Positions 14,531 through 28,300 of a stretch of DNA of 64,000 bases are shown here, one piece after another. The position numbers and the translations under genes were made by a program. Position 1 is the first letter of the stretch; each line of letters begins with the position of its first letter. The notes beneath the pieces were generated by a model. The model was not told where the DNA came from. It saw only the letters and a list, made by a program, of their open reading frames with translations, and ran no database searches. This stretch comes from Escarpia spicata (lineage: Eukaryota > Annelida > Polychaeta > Sabellida > Siboglinidae), in contig OZ023207.1 of the NCBI GenBank assembly GCA_963995525.1, positions 687,501 to 751,500 on the forward strand, written 5' to 3'.

Positions 14531-17500
14531 AAAGGTCAGGCATAGCACAGCCACATGTCAATGGTCTAGGGATACGCGCCTGTGTTATATGAAAATACTC
14601 TTAGAGAAAAATCAGTTGAAACCAATGTGGAGTTAATTGATGTCGCAATGTGGACGACATTCATATATATATAATCATTATATATATATATGACATTGAC
14701 ATTAATTATAACTGCAAGACGACGAAAATGCGAGAAAAAATGTGGTTGTAATGCTATTTTTATTCCACACGAAGTCCGGGTGCTACCGACTTAATGAGAA
14801 ATCGACGGAGCTTTAAATTGTACGTAGTTCTTCGTACATTATAAAAATGTTCATTTAATTAGTATAATTCTATATGTAATATATTCTATGTACGTGATAG
14901 TGTATGCTATGCAGTTTAACTTTAATTCAGTTTTCAATTCAATTCGATTTTATAATCCTTTTTGAATGTGTGATATATATTTTATTAGCGAAATAACTTC
15001 AATTTTTAGTGTCTTAAAAAATAATTTGTGTGCATCAAAAAGGATTAATTTCTTGTGATCTCGAGCTTGTGTGGGATGTGTGCTGCCACCATGTGGCACA
15101 ATTATGTTCAAAAAAAGATATTGGGGCCTACTAAACCAGCAGGCTTGCTTTCTTCTGATACAATGGAATAATTTATAATAAGAACGACCACGGGTTATAT
15201 TACGATGGTCATACATGTATAACATGTTGGGCAAAACTTCACAACGGCCTAAGCCCACGGTCTGCCAGCTGATCGACGTCAACACTCACTGCCACTGCCA
15301 CTGGAGTCTGGACCGAGTGTGAGCCGGCAAGGGACTGAGAACGGACATTCAGTACAAATCATATTTACTAAATTGACAAGCAAATTCGAACACATATGAT
15401 TAACTTTGACCATCCAACACAACAATGCGTGGTGTTTGTAATTAAAAGAAACAAAATTCATTTAATAGCTCCATATGCCAAAAAAGACTGCAAAAAACTG
15501 ATCTGCGATAACAGTTCCCGAAACATTATCTTGAACTATCGCGAGATTTCAGGCATTAATACATTTTAGTACGCCGTATGAAATAGATCGTTTCATAAAC
15601 CATTAGTTTAAGTTATTGCATTTAACAGTGCTAACAATCAATGTATTTGCATAAATAGTATGTGCTTTTGTTAACCATATAAAGCTCACATATTGCTTTC
15701 GGTTGTAGAAATTGTTGGTAGTTGCAACCAAATCGCTGCGTAAAACGTCCAACATTATGGTCTGAATTGCAGGGTAGCTTTGCAAGGGTGATGTTTACTT
15801 CTGAATAGAATATCACGATTTCACCGACTGACTTTGACATATGGATCGTGTTGTGACATATATATATAAGAGCTATTATCTATACTGATGAGGTGAGTGG
15901 TTGACTGAACGATAGTAGCTCATAACTGACGACTTTTTAAGCTGCACGATGTCACTTGAAATCGCAGCCGCCATGTTGGATTGTTGATGCTATGTTTTCA
16001 ATGATTCATTCTTATAAATACGATATTGAAACTGCGAATTGCACTCTGAAAACCACTCCACTGTATCACCAACATGTTATACACGTATACTCAATGGCAG
16101 ATGTTAGCTTAAGCAGATGAAACAGATGGTTATGTGGCTTTTGTTCCCACTGACTGACTGATCAAAATACGAAAAACTTCGTCTGAAGACTCCGTCTGAC
16201 AGTGACAGTTCACACATTTCAGTTACAACACTACACTGTTACACAGGCCTCCGACAGTCATTGTATGATAGCTATTGGTAAAGTCAACTTATTATACCAG
16301 TGACAACATTGGTGTGATGCAAGCTAACATTAGAATTTGTCCTGTCACTTTTTGGTAACCCACATTTTTGTGTTGATTTATATTATAAATATTCCACTTT
16401 TTTAGGAAGAGGCAGTCTGATCGTTTATATTATGACTAAAATTATGATATAAATATGTTTTTAAATAACAAGGCAAATGCAATTTTATAATTAAATGTTT
16501 ACACAAATTGCAGAGTTGTTACCCATCTGTGAATAGCGAGCTTGAATAATTCCAGAAAAAGCAGAACGGTGACAACCAAAATGGGCAACAATCTTAGTCA
16601 TAATGGTGACAACGCATAACTCAGAGGCAACAATTGTTGGTCAAAACGTTGACAAAAAGCATCGTAGCCATTGGATATACACTATTATTTAATTTGTTGC
16701 TATTTTGGATATATGTTGAGAACTGTTTTAGTTATCGCTGTTTTGATTAATCGTCATGACCTGTATCATACTATAACACATGTACTTATGACCTGTTTCA
16801 TGATACATTAGGCTTGTGCAAGGATTTTTCACAAAAACACAACTTCTGCGTGATCTCCAACCATTAGCAATTGTTGTATTCCCATAACATCGATAACACT
16901 GAAAAGGTCAATCTACAGGTGTTGTAAAAGTAGCATTACCACAGCGGCTGCCGCGGCTGTTGGATCTGGCCAGTTCTGATGCTAAACTATGACAGGCCAC
17001 TGCTCATGCAGCCCTTACATCAATCAGTCCGCGTTAAATAATACATATTTAATATCACTGGAACGACAAGATAATGTTCTTTACAATGTTATAAAGTTTT
17101 TAAAAGTATTCCTTTATTTGACAAACTTATTCATGATTTAGCGATGATGCGCACCAAAATTGTCATGCCTATGGGGCTCTGCGATGGTATGTAAATTGAA
17201 AACACGCACTTGTAAACCTATTTGAAACGGGAGTTATGTCGAATTATTGTGTAAACATAAGTTTTGGTAATGTTATTGCCTAAAATTCAAGTTCGTGTAT
17301 ATACATATCTACATATCAGTTTCATACTGTTCAGATGATATATATGTTATGTGACATTTGAAAAAGATTTACATGTTGCACGGTTTTCAAGAATGCCACT
17401 GCAGACGGTGATGCTGTGCTAAAAATAGACTAGCCGCCTGGTAACATCCACGTCTCGCTGGATATTCGCCAGGCGGACAATCACGTTGCGCTGGTTGTGC

Positions 17501-17865
17501 GCTAGGCGGATTTGGCTCCTAGCTGTCAAGCAGGCAATCCATATTCACAGTACGCTGGCTACACTTAATAATTTATTTTAAACTTGAAATTCAGGAACTT
17601 TCCATTCCAACCTTACTCTCTTAAAAATAAAATAAGAACTTATTACATTTGTTTTTTGGTTACTAATAGTAATTAAGATTGGTATTTCCACCATTATAAT
17701 ATTCAGCTTTTGCCATAATTATATTGGTGTGTATAATTATATATTAATTAATTAATAATTATATATTCCTATGTTTATATAGCTATTGTAACAACAAAGA
17801 CTAACAATAAAATTTGAGTTATTGGTGCAATTATTTGTTACTCTATAACAAAAAAAGCTATATAA

Positions 17866-18040
17866 GTTCCATCTTCTATCTATAAGCTATAAGTTCCATC
17901 TTCTATCTATAAGCTATAAGTTCCATCTTCTGTCTATAAGCTATAAATTCCATATTCTCTCTATAAGCTATAAGTTCCATCTTCTATCTATAAGCTATAA
18001 GTTCCATATTCTATCTATAAGCTATACGTTCCTTCTATCT
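17866..18040. repeat. About 29-bp tandem repeat, 6 units
   Basis: Units of CTATAAGCTATAAGTTCCAT followed by CTTCTATCT. Confidence 0.88.
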
Positions 18041-18986
18041 ATGTACTGGAACCAAGAAAAAAACATCAAAATATTTCTAGCAAGACATTACATTATGTAG
18101 GCTCTGTATATTGCATTATTCTTTGGAATTATAATTGATATATTTTGTAGTAATATTGTATTGTATTTGTACAACACGTAACTATACTGGCTGGGGGTGA
18201 ACCATACATAAGTAATACACTTCTGTTCACCCCCTTTCCACCATCACTTATGATTACTGTTTGCATGTTGAAAATGTTGTATTTTTTAAATAACGGGTTG
18301 TATAATTCTTAAATGTTGTTGGAAATAAATGACTTACTCTGTGTATTTAAATGCAGGTATCTCTCATGAACACTTTCTGCAATTCATATGACTAGGTATA
18401 ACTAGTAGACATTAATTATGCAAAGTGGGAATTAAGTGACGTCTAATTATAGTAATTCAACTCTATGTAGTACTATAAGAAGTGCTAAACACTACAGGCC
18501 TTGACATTAAGGTCCTGAATCCACTGGCCCAGGGGGCCAGTAGATTTGAAAAGTTATTGGCCTGTCTGTGAAAGTTACTGGCCCGGATTTTGTGCTACCG
18601 TAAAAAATACACTGATACTGAGATGCAAAACATTATTAGTCTTTTTTAAAATTTTACAAACAAAGTTGTTAGAAGTTAGTATACACATATTGATTGTTCA
18701 AAGTGAGATGTCCAAAGCTAACACTATTGTAATATTGTTCAAATGTGTACTCAGATGCAAATATATAGTATTTGTCAAGTTTAAATAAAATGTGGCCAGT
18801 GTGACGGCAGCTAGTCAGTCGGTAGTTGAGTTGACGCTGCTTTCACGTACAGGTCAATCAAGGCATTATACTATTTCACGGTTCATTCGCTAGGTGGCAC
18901 CACCCAAAATTGCTGGCCTTCACCTTGCCCTTGCTGACGAGCGTTTCATTGGGTTTCTGTCACTTTAGCCACTAGTTAAATTTGGA

Positions 18987-19981
18987 TTTAAAGGAAATAA
19001 AAATAAGGCATTAGCTAAAATTGTTTTTCCATGTGTATACAAAGTTTAACATTGTATGTAACATTTGAGAACATTAAACAGATACAGAAAAATACATTTG
19101 TAGCATAAATTCGATTTTAAGCCAGTCTGTGAAGCGATTCCTGCGGAAAATTTAATTTTAATGAGCTAGGCGATCACGTGATATCGTGACGTCACTTATG
19201 ACACACACTCACATCAGGCCGATCCTTTCCATGCATTCAGCGCATGTTTACAAGGATAGCTTTTGGGTCGAAACGAGCGTCGGAATGAGTTATGCAATAT
19301 TCTGACGTAATACAAACACTAAACATCATAGAGGAACAAGCAGTTATCTTACGGTTCCACATGAATCAAATTTTATTCAAAACAACGAATGCGAATGGGC
19401 CTACAAGTCGACTAGGTTTCGCCGAGCTTGGCATTGGGCTCGTTTTCAAAATAATTATATCGAATGCAACCAACGGGAGATAATCTACACCAATAAACAT
19501 ACATAGCAAACATATATTGTATCCAGCTACAGAAAGTAACAGTGTATAATCTCATAATATCACTAGAATATCGATATATGAAGCAGGAGTTGGTACAATT
19601 TATCATAACAACTTAAATCAGTCAGTGAATTTCTGTTGGTGCCGCTAGCTCAGTTGGTAGACGCGTTGGTTTCTTGCTATTTATTTTACAATTGGGCGAC
19701 GCCGGTTCAATCCTGACAGCATGCAAACCATTGATTTTCTTTACACTTTTTTTGTTTATGTTTTCACGAAGTAATCTAAGTCATAAGTGACGTCACATCT
19801 CGGCATCCCGAAAAGCGCGCCAAAAATATGCATATTCGAAAATGTCCGGATGCACAGCATAAAATGTGGAATTTCTAAGTTATTGAATTTTTTATATTTT
19901 GTTGGCTTGGTGGACGTGGAAGTAGATAGCAGGATGTAATACAACATAAATTCAAGCAATAGGTGTTTCTATTGCCTTTAA
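18987..19981. mobile_element. Candidate non-autonomous DNA element with inverted ends
   Basis: The left end TTTAAAGGAAATAAAAA resembles the reverse complement of the right end (TTAAAGGCAATAGAAAC). A second inverted pair, GTGACGTCACTTATGAC, occurs about 200 bp in from the left (near 19188) and 180 bp in from the right (near 19780). The symmetry suggests one element; no transposase or target duplication was established. Confidence 0.35.
19636..19721 (+). other. tRNA-like sequence (SINE-type pol III promoter)
   Basis: Box A TAGCTCAGTTGG (19646-19657) and box B GGTTCAATCC (19704-19713) are well formed, but the acceptor stem pairs poorly and the anticodon arm is distorted by an AT-rich stretch. 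More likely a tRNA-derived repeat than a working tRNA. Confidence 0.55.
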
Positions 19982-21689
19982 GCTGTATTCCATTCATATA
20001 GCTAGAGAAGAAAAAGCGTGCCTAATTCTAAAGTCGAGGCAACTTCCAACCACCGTACAAAGTGTGTCTTAAAAAATGGCATCTCTTGTCATAAAAACCT
20101 GTGCTGCCTTTAGTTAGAAAATTTATTTAATGGCTTTGCACGCCGTCGTCCTCATGATAAGTGTTGGAGTTTGGACTCGTTGATCAGAATTAGTATCTAC
20201 GTTATGTTTACAATGTCCTATAACTGAGTCGGGTCTAAGAATTCTGGCGAACTGCATCTGATAACCGATGCGGTCGAGCCATGAGTGCCGCTTCGTCTCG
20301 GCGGCGTTTGAGAACCGGAAACCAGTGACCTGCTGGGCAAGTAAAATATAAGAACTGGTGACCCGAACTGGCCCGACAGCTTCCAAAAAGGCGCCAGGCC
20401 CTCGGGCTAGTGTTAATGTCGAGGTCTGCGTTAAATGATAATGCTTTTGAAAAATTGTATAACACAAATGGGGATTCCACATTTACTATGTCTGCCATTT
20501 CGTTTTATGATAATTACAGTTATGCAAATTATGGCAACTAGGTGAGTTTTAATGAAAAATTTGTGTTGTACTATTTTACAATGCCTAAAATATTAATGAT
20601 GTGCTTTTGGAAAAATACGTATGAAAAAATTTGGATTCTACATTTAATATGTCCGCCATTTTATTTTATGCAAATTACGCCATTATTTGTTCATGTTGTG
20701 GTAATTAATTGATAGCAATGGAACAGTTTATGCTGTACTATTGTAAACGTCATTACAGAGTTAATTGCATTGAAATAAGCTATAATGAAACAAGATATGT
20801 TACACTTTCTAAAACCCTGTAAATATACACTAAACAATTAATGATGTGAATTGCATCTTGTTACAGTCTAGGAGACTAGGATCCAATGTCGGCCATATTA
20901 TGCTAATTAGGTCATGAAATAAGCAAATTAGGTTGGTGAAAATGCAAAAAATGAATTCCTCCTGTTAAAATACCTGTATATGCAAAATTTGAAGTAATTA
21001 CCTCAATTAATGATTTATCTGTTGTGAAAACAATGACAAAAATGGTAAAATAGGGATACACCCTGGAAATACTGTGACCCTATTCTTTCTGTGTTACTTT
21101 TTATGCTCACCGTTCCAACGGAAACCCCTGGGGCAATAAACTTTCAAACTTAGTAACTTTGTCAGTAGTTGTCTGATTTAGAAGAAGAAGCTCCTTATAT
21201 GCAAAACATGTTTAGGTAAGGCAGTTTTTATTTTTCATGTTCCACATGTGATAATGCTAGTAAAAGGCCTCTAACTGGCGTTTGGCTTGAGTGACACGCA
21301 TGCTGTATGAAGTGCTGTGTCTCGATGACCCACAAAACACGACTCGTTGAGATTTTTTTACAGTGCTGCAAATTCGGTTAGAACCATAATTTGTTCAAAA
21401 GTTTGGTGAAAAAGCAACTTTTATCTAAGGCAGAAATTGCCATTTGACTAATCGGTGAAAGTCTCCCATTCGTATGTAATAAATGATACCTGCGTTTTAC
21501 ATATAAACATCACCTATTGCTAACCAGGGTTTATTTTGTTTGTATCTCCAAAAGTTAACGTCCAATCGTTGGGAGACTTTCTGACTGACTTTCACTAAGC
21601 AACATAATCGTAGCCAGCTCGTGTGATAAGAACAGTTTCATTTTCGTCATACATTCTCTGTTCTATGAATCGTATAATGATATATAATG
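19982..21689. other. AT-rich intergenic DNA
   Basis: No coding region or named repeat recognised. Confidence 0.5.
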
Positions 21690-21966
21690 ATAACTAACAA
21701 CATGTGTTATAGTGTCTGGTGTGTTGTGTGATGTGTTGTATAATGTGTTGTGTGGTGTGTTGTAGATTGGAGCTATGCTGAGACAGCCACACACACAGAC
21801 CCATCACTCAACTGTAGTTGGCGCCACGACTAGGGTAGCATCATCCGCCCCCTGCCCCCATTCAACTTGGGTAGGATCATCTATCCCCTGCCCCCAGTCA
21901 ACAGCTTCATCTACCCCCTGACCCTGTCAACTAGGGCGGCATCATTTGCCCCCTGCCCCCCGCCAG
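21690..21966 (+). repeat. TG-rich and CCCCCTGCCCCC repeats upstream of the USP9X start
   Basis: GTGTTGTGTGATGTGTTGTA-like repeats end at a possible acceptor, GTTGTAG (21765). From about 21835 four imperfect units of roughly 35 bp carry GCATCATCCG-like sequence then CCCCTGCCCCC. The last ends CCCCCCGCCAG at 21966, a good 3' splice site one base before the ATG. Whether 21766-21967 is 5' UTR or intron is open. Confidence 0.6.
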
Positions 21967-21967
21967 T

Positions 21968-22364
21968 ATGACAATCTCGATGCGTGGCAGTCCGGCAGGC
22001 AGCGGTGACCCCCCGCAGGACCCTCAGACAGGGGGGCAACAACCCCCACCCTCCCCCCAACAGTCCCCTGTCCAACCCCCCCAGCAGCTCTCCCCCACTC
22101 CCAGCACCAGCACAAGCACAGATGACGCCCAGCCCCCTGTCGCACCAGATGGCCAGCAGGAGGCGCCAATGCCGGTGCAGCATGATGAGACTGGTCAAGG
22201 AGACGGAGCGAAGGAGGCGGGGGAGGGAGAGGAGGCCACCTTCCCTTGTGCAGAGCTCGCGCGCCTCGATGAGATGATCAGTCGGCCGCGCTGGGTCGTT
22301 CCTGTCCTCCCCAACGGAGAGCTTGAAGTGCTGCTCAAGGCCGCCATACAGCTGTGTCGCAAAG
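21968..22364 (+). CDS. USP9X: USP9X exon 1 (start codon exon)
   Basis: ATG at 21968 starts [14 protein letters not shown], like the vertebrate start (MT..TRGSP). A Pro/Gln/Ser-rich disordered stretch follows, then [20 protein letters not shown]. It ends after the first base of a Gly codon; donor GTACAG at 22365. Confidence 0.93.
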
Positions 22365-25300
22365 GTACAGTAGCTCTAGTCGTGGAGGTACAGTGAAGCT
22401 CTCTAGTCGTGGAGGTACAGTGAAGCTCTGTTGTTGTGGAGATACAGCGTAGCTTTTTAGTCGTGGAGGTACAGTGTAGCTCTCTAATCATGGAGGTACA
22501 GCATAGCTCTCTAGTCGTGGAGGTACAGTGTAACTCTAGTCATGGAAGTACAGTGTAGCTCTCTTGTCATAAAGGTACAATATAACTATAGTCGTGCCAT
22601 TCTCCACACGATGTGTCTTTTGAATGAGGAACTTTTTTAAACTTGTTAATTAATGAAGGAAAGATTTTGTTGACACTGGTGTGGTGGTGGCTTACCATCT
22701 AGATATTGTTGACACTGGTGTGGTGGTGGCTTACCATCTAGATATTGTTGACACTGGTGTGGTGGTGGCTTACCATCTAGATATTGTTGACGTTGGTGTG
22801 GTGGTGGCGGCTTACCATCTAGATATTGTTGACACTGGTGTGGTGGTGGCTTACCATCTAGATATTGTTGACACTGGTGTGGTGGTGGCTTATCATCTAG
22901 ATATTGTTGACACTGGTGTGGTGGTTGCTTACCATCTAGATATTGTTGACACTGGTGTGGTGGTGGCTTACCATCTAGATATTGTTGACACTGGTGTGGT
23001 GGTTGCTTACCATCTAGATATTGTTGACACTGGTGTGGTGGTGGCTTACCATCTAGATATTGTTGACGTTGGTGTGGTGGTGGCTTACCATCTAGATATT
23101 GTTGACACTGGTGTGGTGGTGGCTTACCATCTAGATATTGTTGAAACTGGTGTGGTGGTTGCTTACCATCTAGATATTGTTGACATTGGTGTGGTGGTTG
23201 CTTACCATCTAGATATTGTTGACACTGGTGTGGTGGTGGCTTACCATCTAGATATTGTTGACACTGGTGGGGTGGTTGCTTACCATCTAGATATTGTTGA
23301 AACTGGTGTGGTGCTTACTTACCATCTAGATATTGTTGACATTGGTGTGGTGGTTGCTTATCATCTAGATATTGTTGACACTGGTGTGGTGGTGGCTTAC
23401 CATCAAGATATTGCTGACATTGGTGTGGTGGTGGCTTACCATCTAGATATTGTTGATACTGGTGTGGTGGTGGCTTACCATCTAGATTTTGTTGACACTG
23501 GTGTGGTGGTGGCTTACCATCTAGATATTGTTGACACTGGTGTGGTGGTGGCTTACCATCTAGATATTGTTGACACTGGTGTGGTGGTTGCTTATCATCT
23601 AGATATTGTTGACATTGGTGTGGTGGTTGCTTATCATCTAGATATTGTTGACACTGGTGTGGTGGTTGCTTACCATCTAGATATTGTTGACATTGGTGTG
23701 GTGGTTGCTTATCATCTAGATATTGTTGACACTGGTGTGGTGGTGGCTTACCATCAAGATATTGCTGACATTGGTGTGGTGGTGGCTTACCATCTAGATA
23801 TTGTTGACGCTGGTGTGGTGGTGGCTTACCATCTAGATATTGTTGACATTGGTGTGGTGGTTGCTTACCATCTAGATATTGTTGACACTGGTGTGGTGGT
23901 GGCTTACCATCTAGATATCGTTGACACTGGTGTGGTGGTGACTTACCATCTAGATATTGTAGGCGTAAGCGATATGAAATGAACAGGACAGGGGCGCTTC
24001 AACAGTGGAGATAAAACTGTACTCTACTCCGGAAGTGAAGATCACCACATCCATGGAGTTGACATCATCCTGAATAAGGATGCTACACAAATAACAACAC
24101 CAGACATGTTAAAGTCAGCGTAGTGCAAGTACCGGTATATGCCCCAACCGAAGTCGCCACAGACGAGGAAAAGGACACCTTTTACGACCAACTCCAGTGA
24201 TGGTAGGAGACGTTAACGCGAAGTTGGATGGAGACAGAAGAGATGTATATATGTATATAGTACGGTTGGACCTCACGGCTCAGCTGGAAGTACGAATGAT
24301 ACCGGTGAACTACCCTCATTGAGCACCCCCAGTGGTATCAGCACCAGTGGTATCAGCACCAGTGGTATCAGCACCAGTGGTATCAGCACCAGTGGTATCA
24401 GCACCAGTGGTATCAGCACCAGTGGTATCAGCACCAGTGGTATCAGCACCAGTGGTATCAGCACCAGTGGTATCAGCACTGGCAACACCTTCAAACATAA
24501 ACGCATTCACAAGAAAACCTGGACCTCACCAGATGGTAACACATCGCATGAGATTGATTACATCTGTATTAATAGTAGATGGCGTACATCTCTACAGGAT
24601 GTCCGAACCTTTAGAGGGGCAGATGTTGGCTCTGACCGCAAACTTGAGATTGGTAAGATCCGCTTGAAGTTAAAGAGAGTCAAGACGGTGAAGACGGTCA
24701 GGCCATATGCGACAGATAACTTAAAGAACACGGACACTCAACCGACTTAGAAGAGCAATGGCAGCCATTCCTTCAAGCCGTAAAGGAGAGCGCGAATGTA
24801 GTGTTAGGAAGGAGAAGAGGGTCCAACAGAGAAGAGTGGATTACTGAAGACTCGTGGAAACAGATTGATAAAAGGAAGGATATGAAGATCAGAAGAGATC
24901 AAGCAGCTAGAGACCTACAACAATGGAGATCATCAGATGAGGAATACAGGAAACTGGACAAGGAAGTAAAAAAGAGCTGTAGGACAGATAAGAGGAAATG
25001 GTTAGAAGAGAAAGGTAAAGAAGCACAAACAGCAACAGAACGGAATGACTCGAAGACGCTGTACAGGATTGTGAGAGAGCTAACTAGTGCAAACAGCAAC
25101 AGAACGGAATGACTCGAAGACGCTGTATAGGATTGTGAGAGAGCTAACTAGTGCAAACAGCAACAGAACGGAATGACTCGAAGACGCTGTATAGGATTGT
25201 GAGAGAGCTAACTAGTGCAAACAGCAACAGAACGGAATGACTCGAAGACGCTGTATAGGATTGTGAGAGAGCTAACTAGTGCAAACAGCAGCAGAACGGA

Positions 25301-28300
25301 ATGACTCGAAGACGCTGTATAGGATTGTGAGAGAGCTAACTAGTGCAAACAGCAACAGAACGGAATGACTCGAAGACGCTGTACAGGATTGTGAGAGAGC
25401 TAACTAGTGCAAACAGCAACAGAACGGAATGACTCGAAGACGCTGTATAGGATTGTGAGAGAGCTAACTAGCGCAAACAGCAGCAGAACGGAATGACTCG
25501 AAGACGCTGTATAGGATTGTGAGAGAGCTAACTAGCGCAAACAGCAGCAGAACGGAATGACTCGAAGACGCTGTATAGGATTGTGAGAGAGCTAACTAGC
25601 GCAAACAGCAGCAGAACGGAATGACTCGAAGACGCTGTATAGGATTGTGAGAGAGCTAACTAGCGCAAACAGCAGCAGAACGGAATGACTCGAAGACGCT
25701 GTATAGGATTGTGAGAGAGCTAACTAGCGCAAACAGCAGCAGAACGGAATGACTCGAAGACGCTGTATAGGATTGTGAGAGAGCTAACTAGCGCAAACAG
25801 CAGCAGAACGGAATGACTCGAAGACGCTGTATAGGATTGTGAGAGAGCTAACTAGCGCAAACAGCAGCAGAACGGAATGACTCGAAGACGCTGTATAGGA
25901 TTGTGAGAGAGCTAACTAGTGCAAACAGCAGCAGAACGGAATGACTCGAAGACGCTGTATAGGATTGTGAGAGAGCTAACTAGCGCAAACAGCAGCAGAA
26001 CGGAATGACTCGAAGACGCTGTACAGGATTGTGAGAGAGCTAACTACCGCGAAAAGCAGCAGAACGGAATGACTCGAAGACGCTGTACAGGATTGTGAGA
26101 GAGCTAACTAGTGCAAACAGCAGCAGAACGGAATGACTCGAAGACGCTGTATAGGATTGTGAGAGAGCTAACTAGTGCAAACAGCAGCAGAACGGAATGA
26201 CTCGAAGACGCTGTATAGGATTGTGAGAGAGAGAACTAGTGCAAACAGCAGCAGAACGGAATGACTCGAAGACGCTGTACAGGATTGTGAGAGAGCTAAC
26301 TACCGCGAAAAGCAGCAGAACGGAATGACTCGAAGACGCTGTATAGGATTGTGAGAGAGCTAACTAGTGCAAACAGCAGCAGAACGGAATGACTCGAAGA
26401 CGCTGTATAGGATTGTGAGAGAGCTAACTAGTGCAAACAGCAGCAGAACGGAATGACTCGAAGACGCTGTATAGGATTGTGAGAGAGCTAACTAGTGCAA
26501 ACAGCAGCAGAACGGAATGACTCGAAGACGCTGTATAGGATTGTGAGAGAGCTAACTAGTGCAAACAGCAGCAGAACGGAATGACTCGAAGACGCTGTAT
26601 AGGATTGTGAGAGAGCTAACTAGCGCAAACAGCAGCAGAACGGAATGACTCGAAGACGCTCTATAGGATTGTGAGAGAGCTAACTAGTGCAAACAGCAGC
26701 AGAACGGAATGACTCGAAGACGCTGTATAGGATTGTGAGAGAGAGAACTAGCGCAAACAGCAGCAGAACGGAATGACTCGAAGACGCTGTATAGGATTGT
26801 GAGAGAGCTAACTAGCGCAAACAGCAGCAGAACGGAATGACTCGAAGACGCTGTATAGGATTGTGAGAGAGCTAACTAGCGCAAACAGCAGCAGAACGGA
26901 AGGACTCGAAGACGCTGTATAGGATTGTGAGAGAGCTAACTACCGCGAAACGCAATTCCAACATACCAATGAAAGACAAAGATGGCAGAGTGCTTCTAAC
27001 AAGCCACGAGGTGGATCGAACATTTCCGGAAAATACTTAATCAACCAACACCTACCATACTCTTCAACTTCGAACAGGAACCAAACACAAAAGAGCTTGA
27101 TGACATCACCAGGGCAGAAGTCTCCAAAACCATCGATAGCCTCAAGAGGGTCCAGCACCACCATCAGAAAGGATATAAAACTACGTCTTTACATGTCAAT
27201 CGTAATACCAACAGCGATATATGCCTGTGAAACGTGGAAGAATACGGCGAGGATATCCAAAAAACTAGACATATTCTACCGGCGATGTCTCCGGTTCATA
27301 TTGGGCATACCATGGAGAGAGCACATCACCAATGAAGAAATGATGAGGAGGACAGGTCTGGATAGCCTGCATTACATAGTTAAGTCTCGACGACGGAGAC
27401 TAGCGGAGTAAGTAAGTGGTAGTGACACTGATGTGGTGACAGTGGTAGACTGGTAGTGACATTGGTAATGACACTGGTAGTGACACTGGTGGTGATACTG
27501 GTAGTGATGCTGGTAGTGACACTGATAGTGACAGTGGTAGTGACACTGGTTGTGACACTGGTTGTAACATAGTGACACTGGTGTGGTGTTGACACTGGTT
27601 GTGACACTGATTGTAACATAGTGACACTGGTGTGGTGGTGACACTGGTGGTGACAATGGTGGTGACACTGATAGTGACACTGGTTGTAACATAGTGACAC
27701 TCGTGTGGTGGTGACACTGGTAGTAACACTGGTAGTGACACTGGTTGTAACATAGTGACACTGGTGTGGTGGTGACACTGGTAGTGACAGTGGTGGTGAC
27801 ACTGGTTGTAACATAGTGACACTCGTGTGGTGGTGACACTGGTAGTGACACTGGTTGTAACACAGTGACACAGGTGTGGTGTTGACACTAGAAGTGACAC
27901 GGTATGGTTGCAGGTGTTGATGTGCACAGTGAGGAGTGTCAGAGATTCTTCCGGGAGGGACTCACCATCTCATTCACCAAGATCCTCACAGACGAGGCCG
28001 TCAGTGGCTGGAAGTTTGAGATCCACGTAAGTACCCAGTGGGCCTTGTGACCTCACAACAGGACTTTGTAAGTACCCAGTGGCTCGTGACATCAAGACAG
28101 GACTTTGTAAGTACCCAGGGGGCCTCATGACATCACAACAAGACTTTGTAAGTACCCAGGGGGCCTCATGACATCAAGACAAGACTTTGTAAGTACCCAG
28201 GGGGCCTCATGACATCACCACAAGTCTTTGTAAGTACCCAGGGGGCCTTGTGACATCAGGACAGTTGAAAGTACCCAGGGGGGCTCCTTATATCAGGACA

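Larger units (their letters stand above)
13954..18986. other. Mostly AT-rich intergenic DNA
   Basis: No conserved coding region. It contains a GC-rich patch (14400-14530), AT palindromes near 14660-14690 and 17740, a short tandem repeat at 17866-18040, a 10-bp inverted repeat GGGGGTGAAC / GTTCACCCCC at 18193 and 18225, and a GGCCAG-rich palindrome near 18530. A USP9X 5' UTR exon could lie here but cannot be recognised. Confidence 0.5.
23976..27413 (+). mobile_element. Degenerate RTE-type LINE with two internal minisatellites
   Basis: Endonuclease remnants: [20 protein letters not shown] near 24010 and [20 protein letters not shown] followed by [15 protein letters not shown] near 24500-24610, the C-terminal end of an RTE-like endonuclease. 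A 15-bp array (24326-24480) interrupts it. Then a linker, a 64-bp array, a short pre-RT segment ([16 protein letters not shown]) and the post-RT tail [44 protein letters not shown] (27180-27410). The RT core is missing. Confidence 0.75.

Noticed and set aside
18193..18234. 10-bp perfect inverted repeat GGGGGTGAAC / GTTCACCCCC with a 22-nt loop
   Set aside because: Short and isolated, with no associated gene; probably chance.
19636..19721. Functional tRNA gene
   Set aside because: Good boxes A and B but poor acceptor-stem pairing and a distorted anticodon arm.
22681..23982. 433-codon frame of [13 protein letters not shown] repeats
   Set aside because: 39-bp intronic array with a period divisible by three; no start context, conservation or exon evidence.
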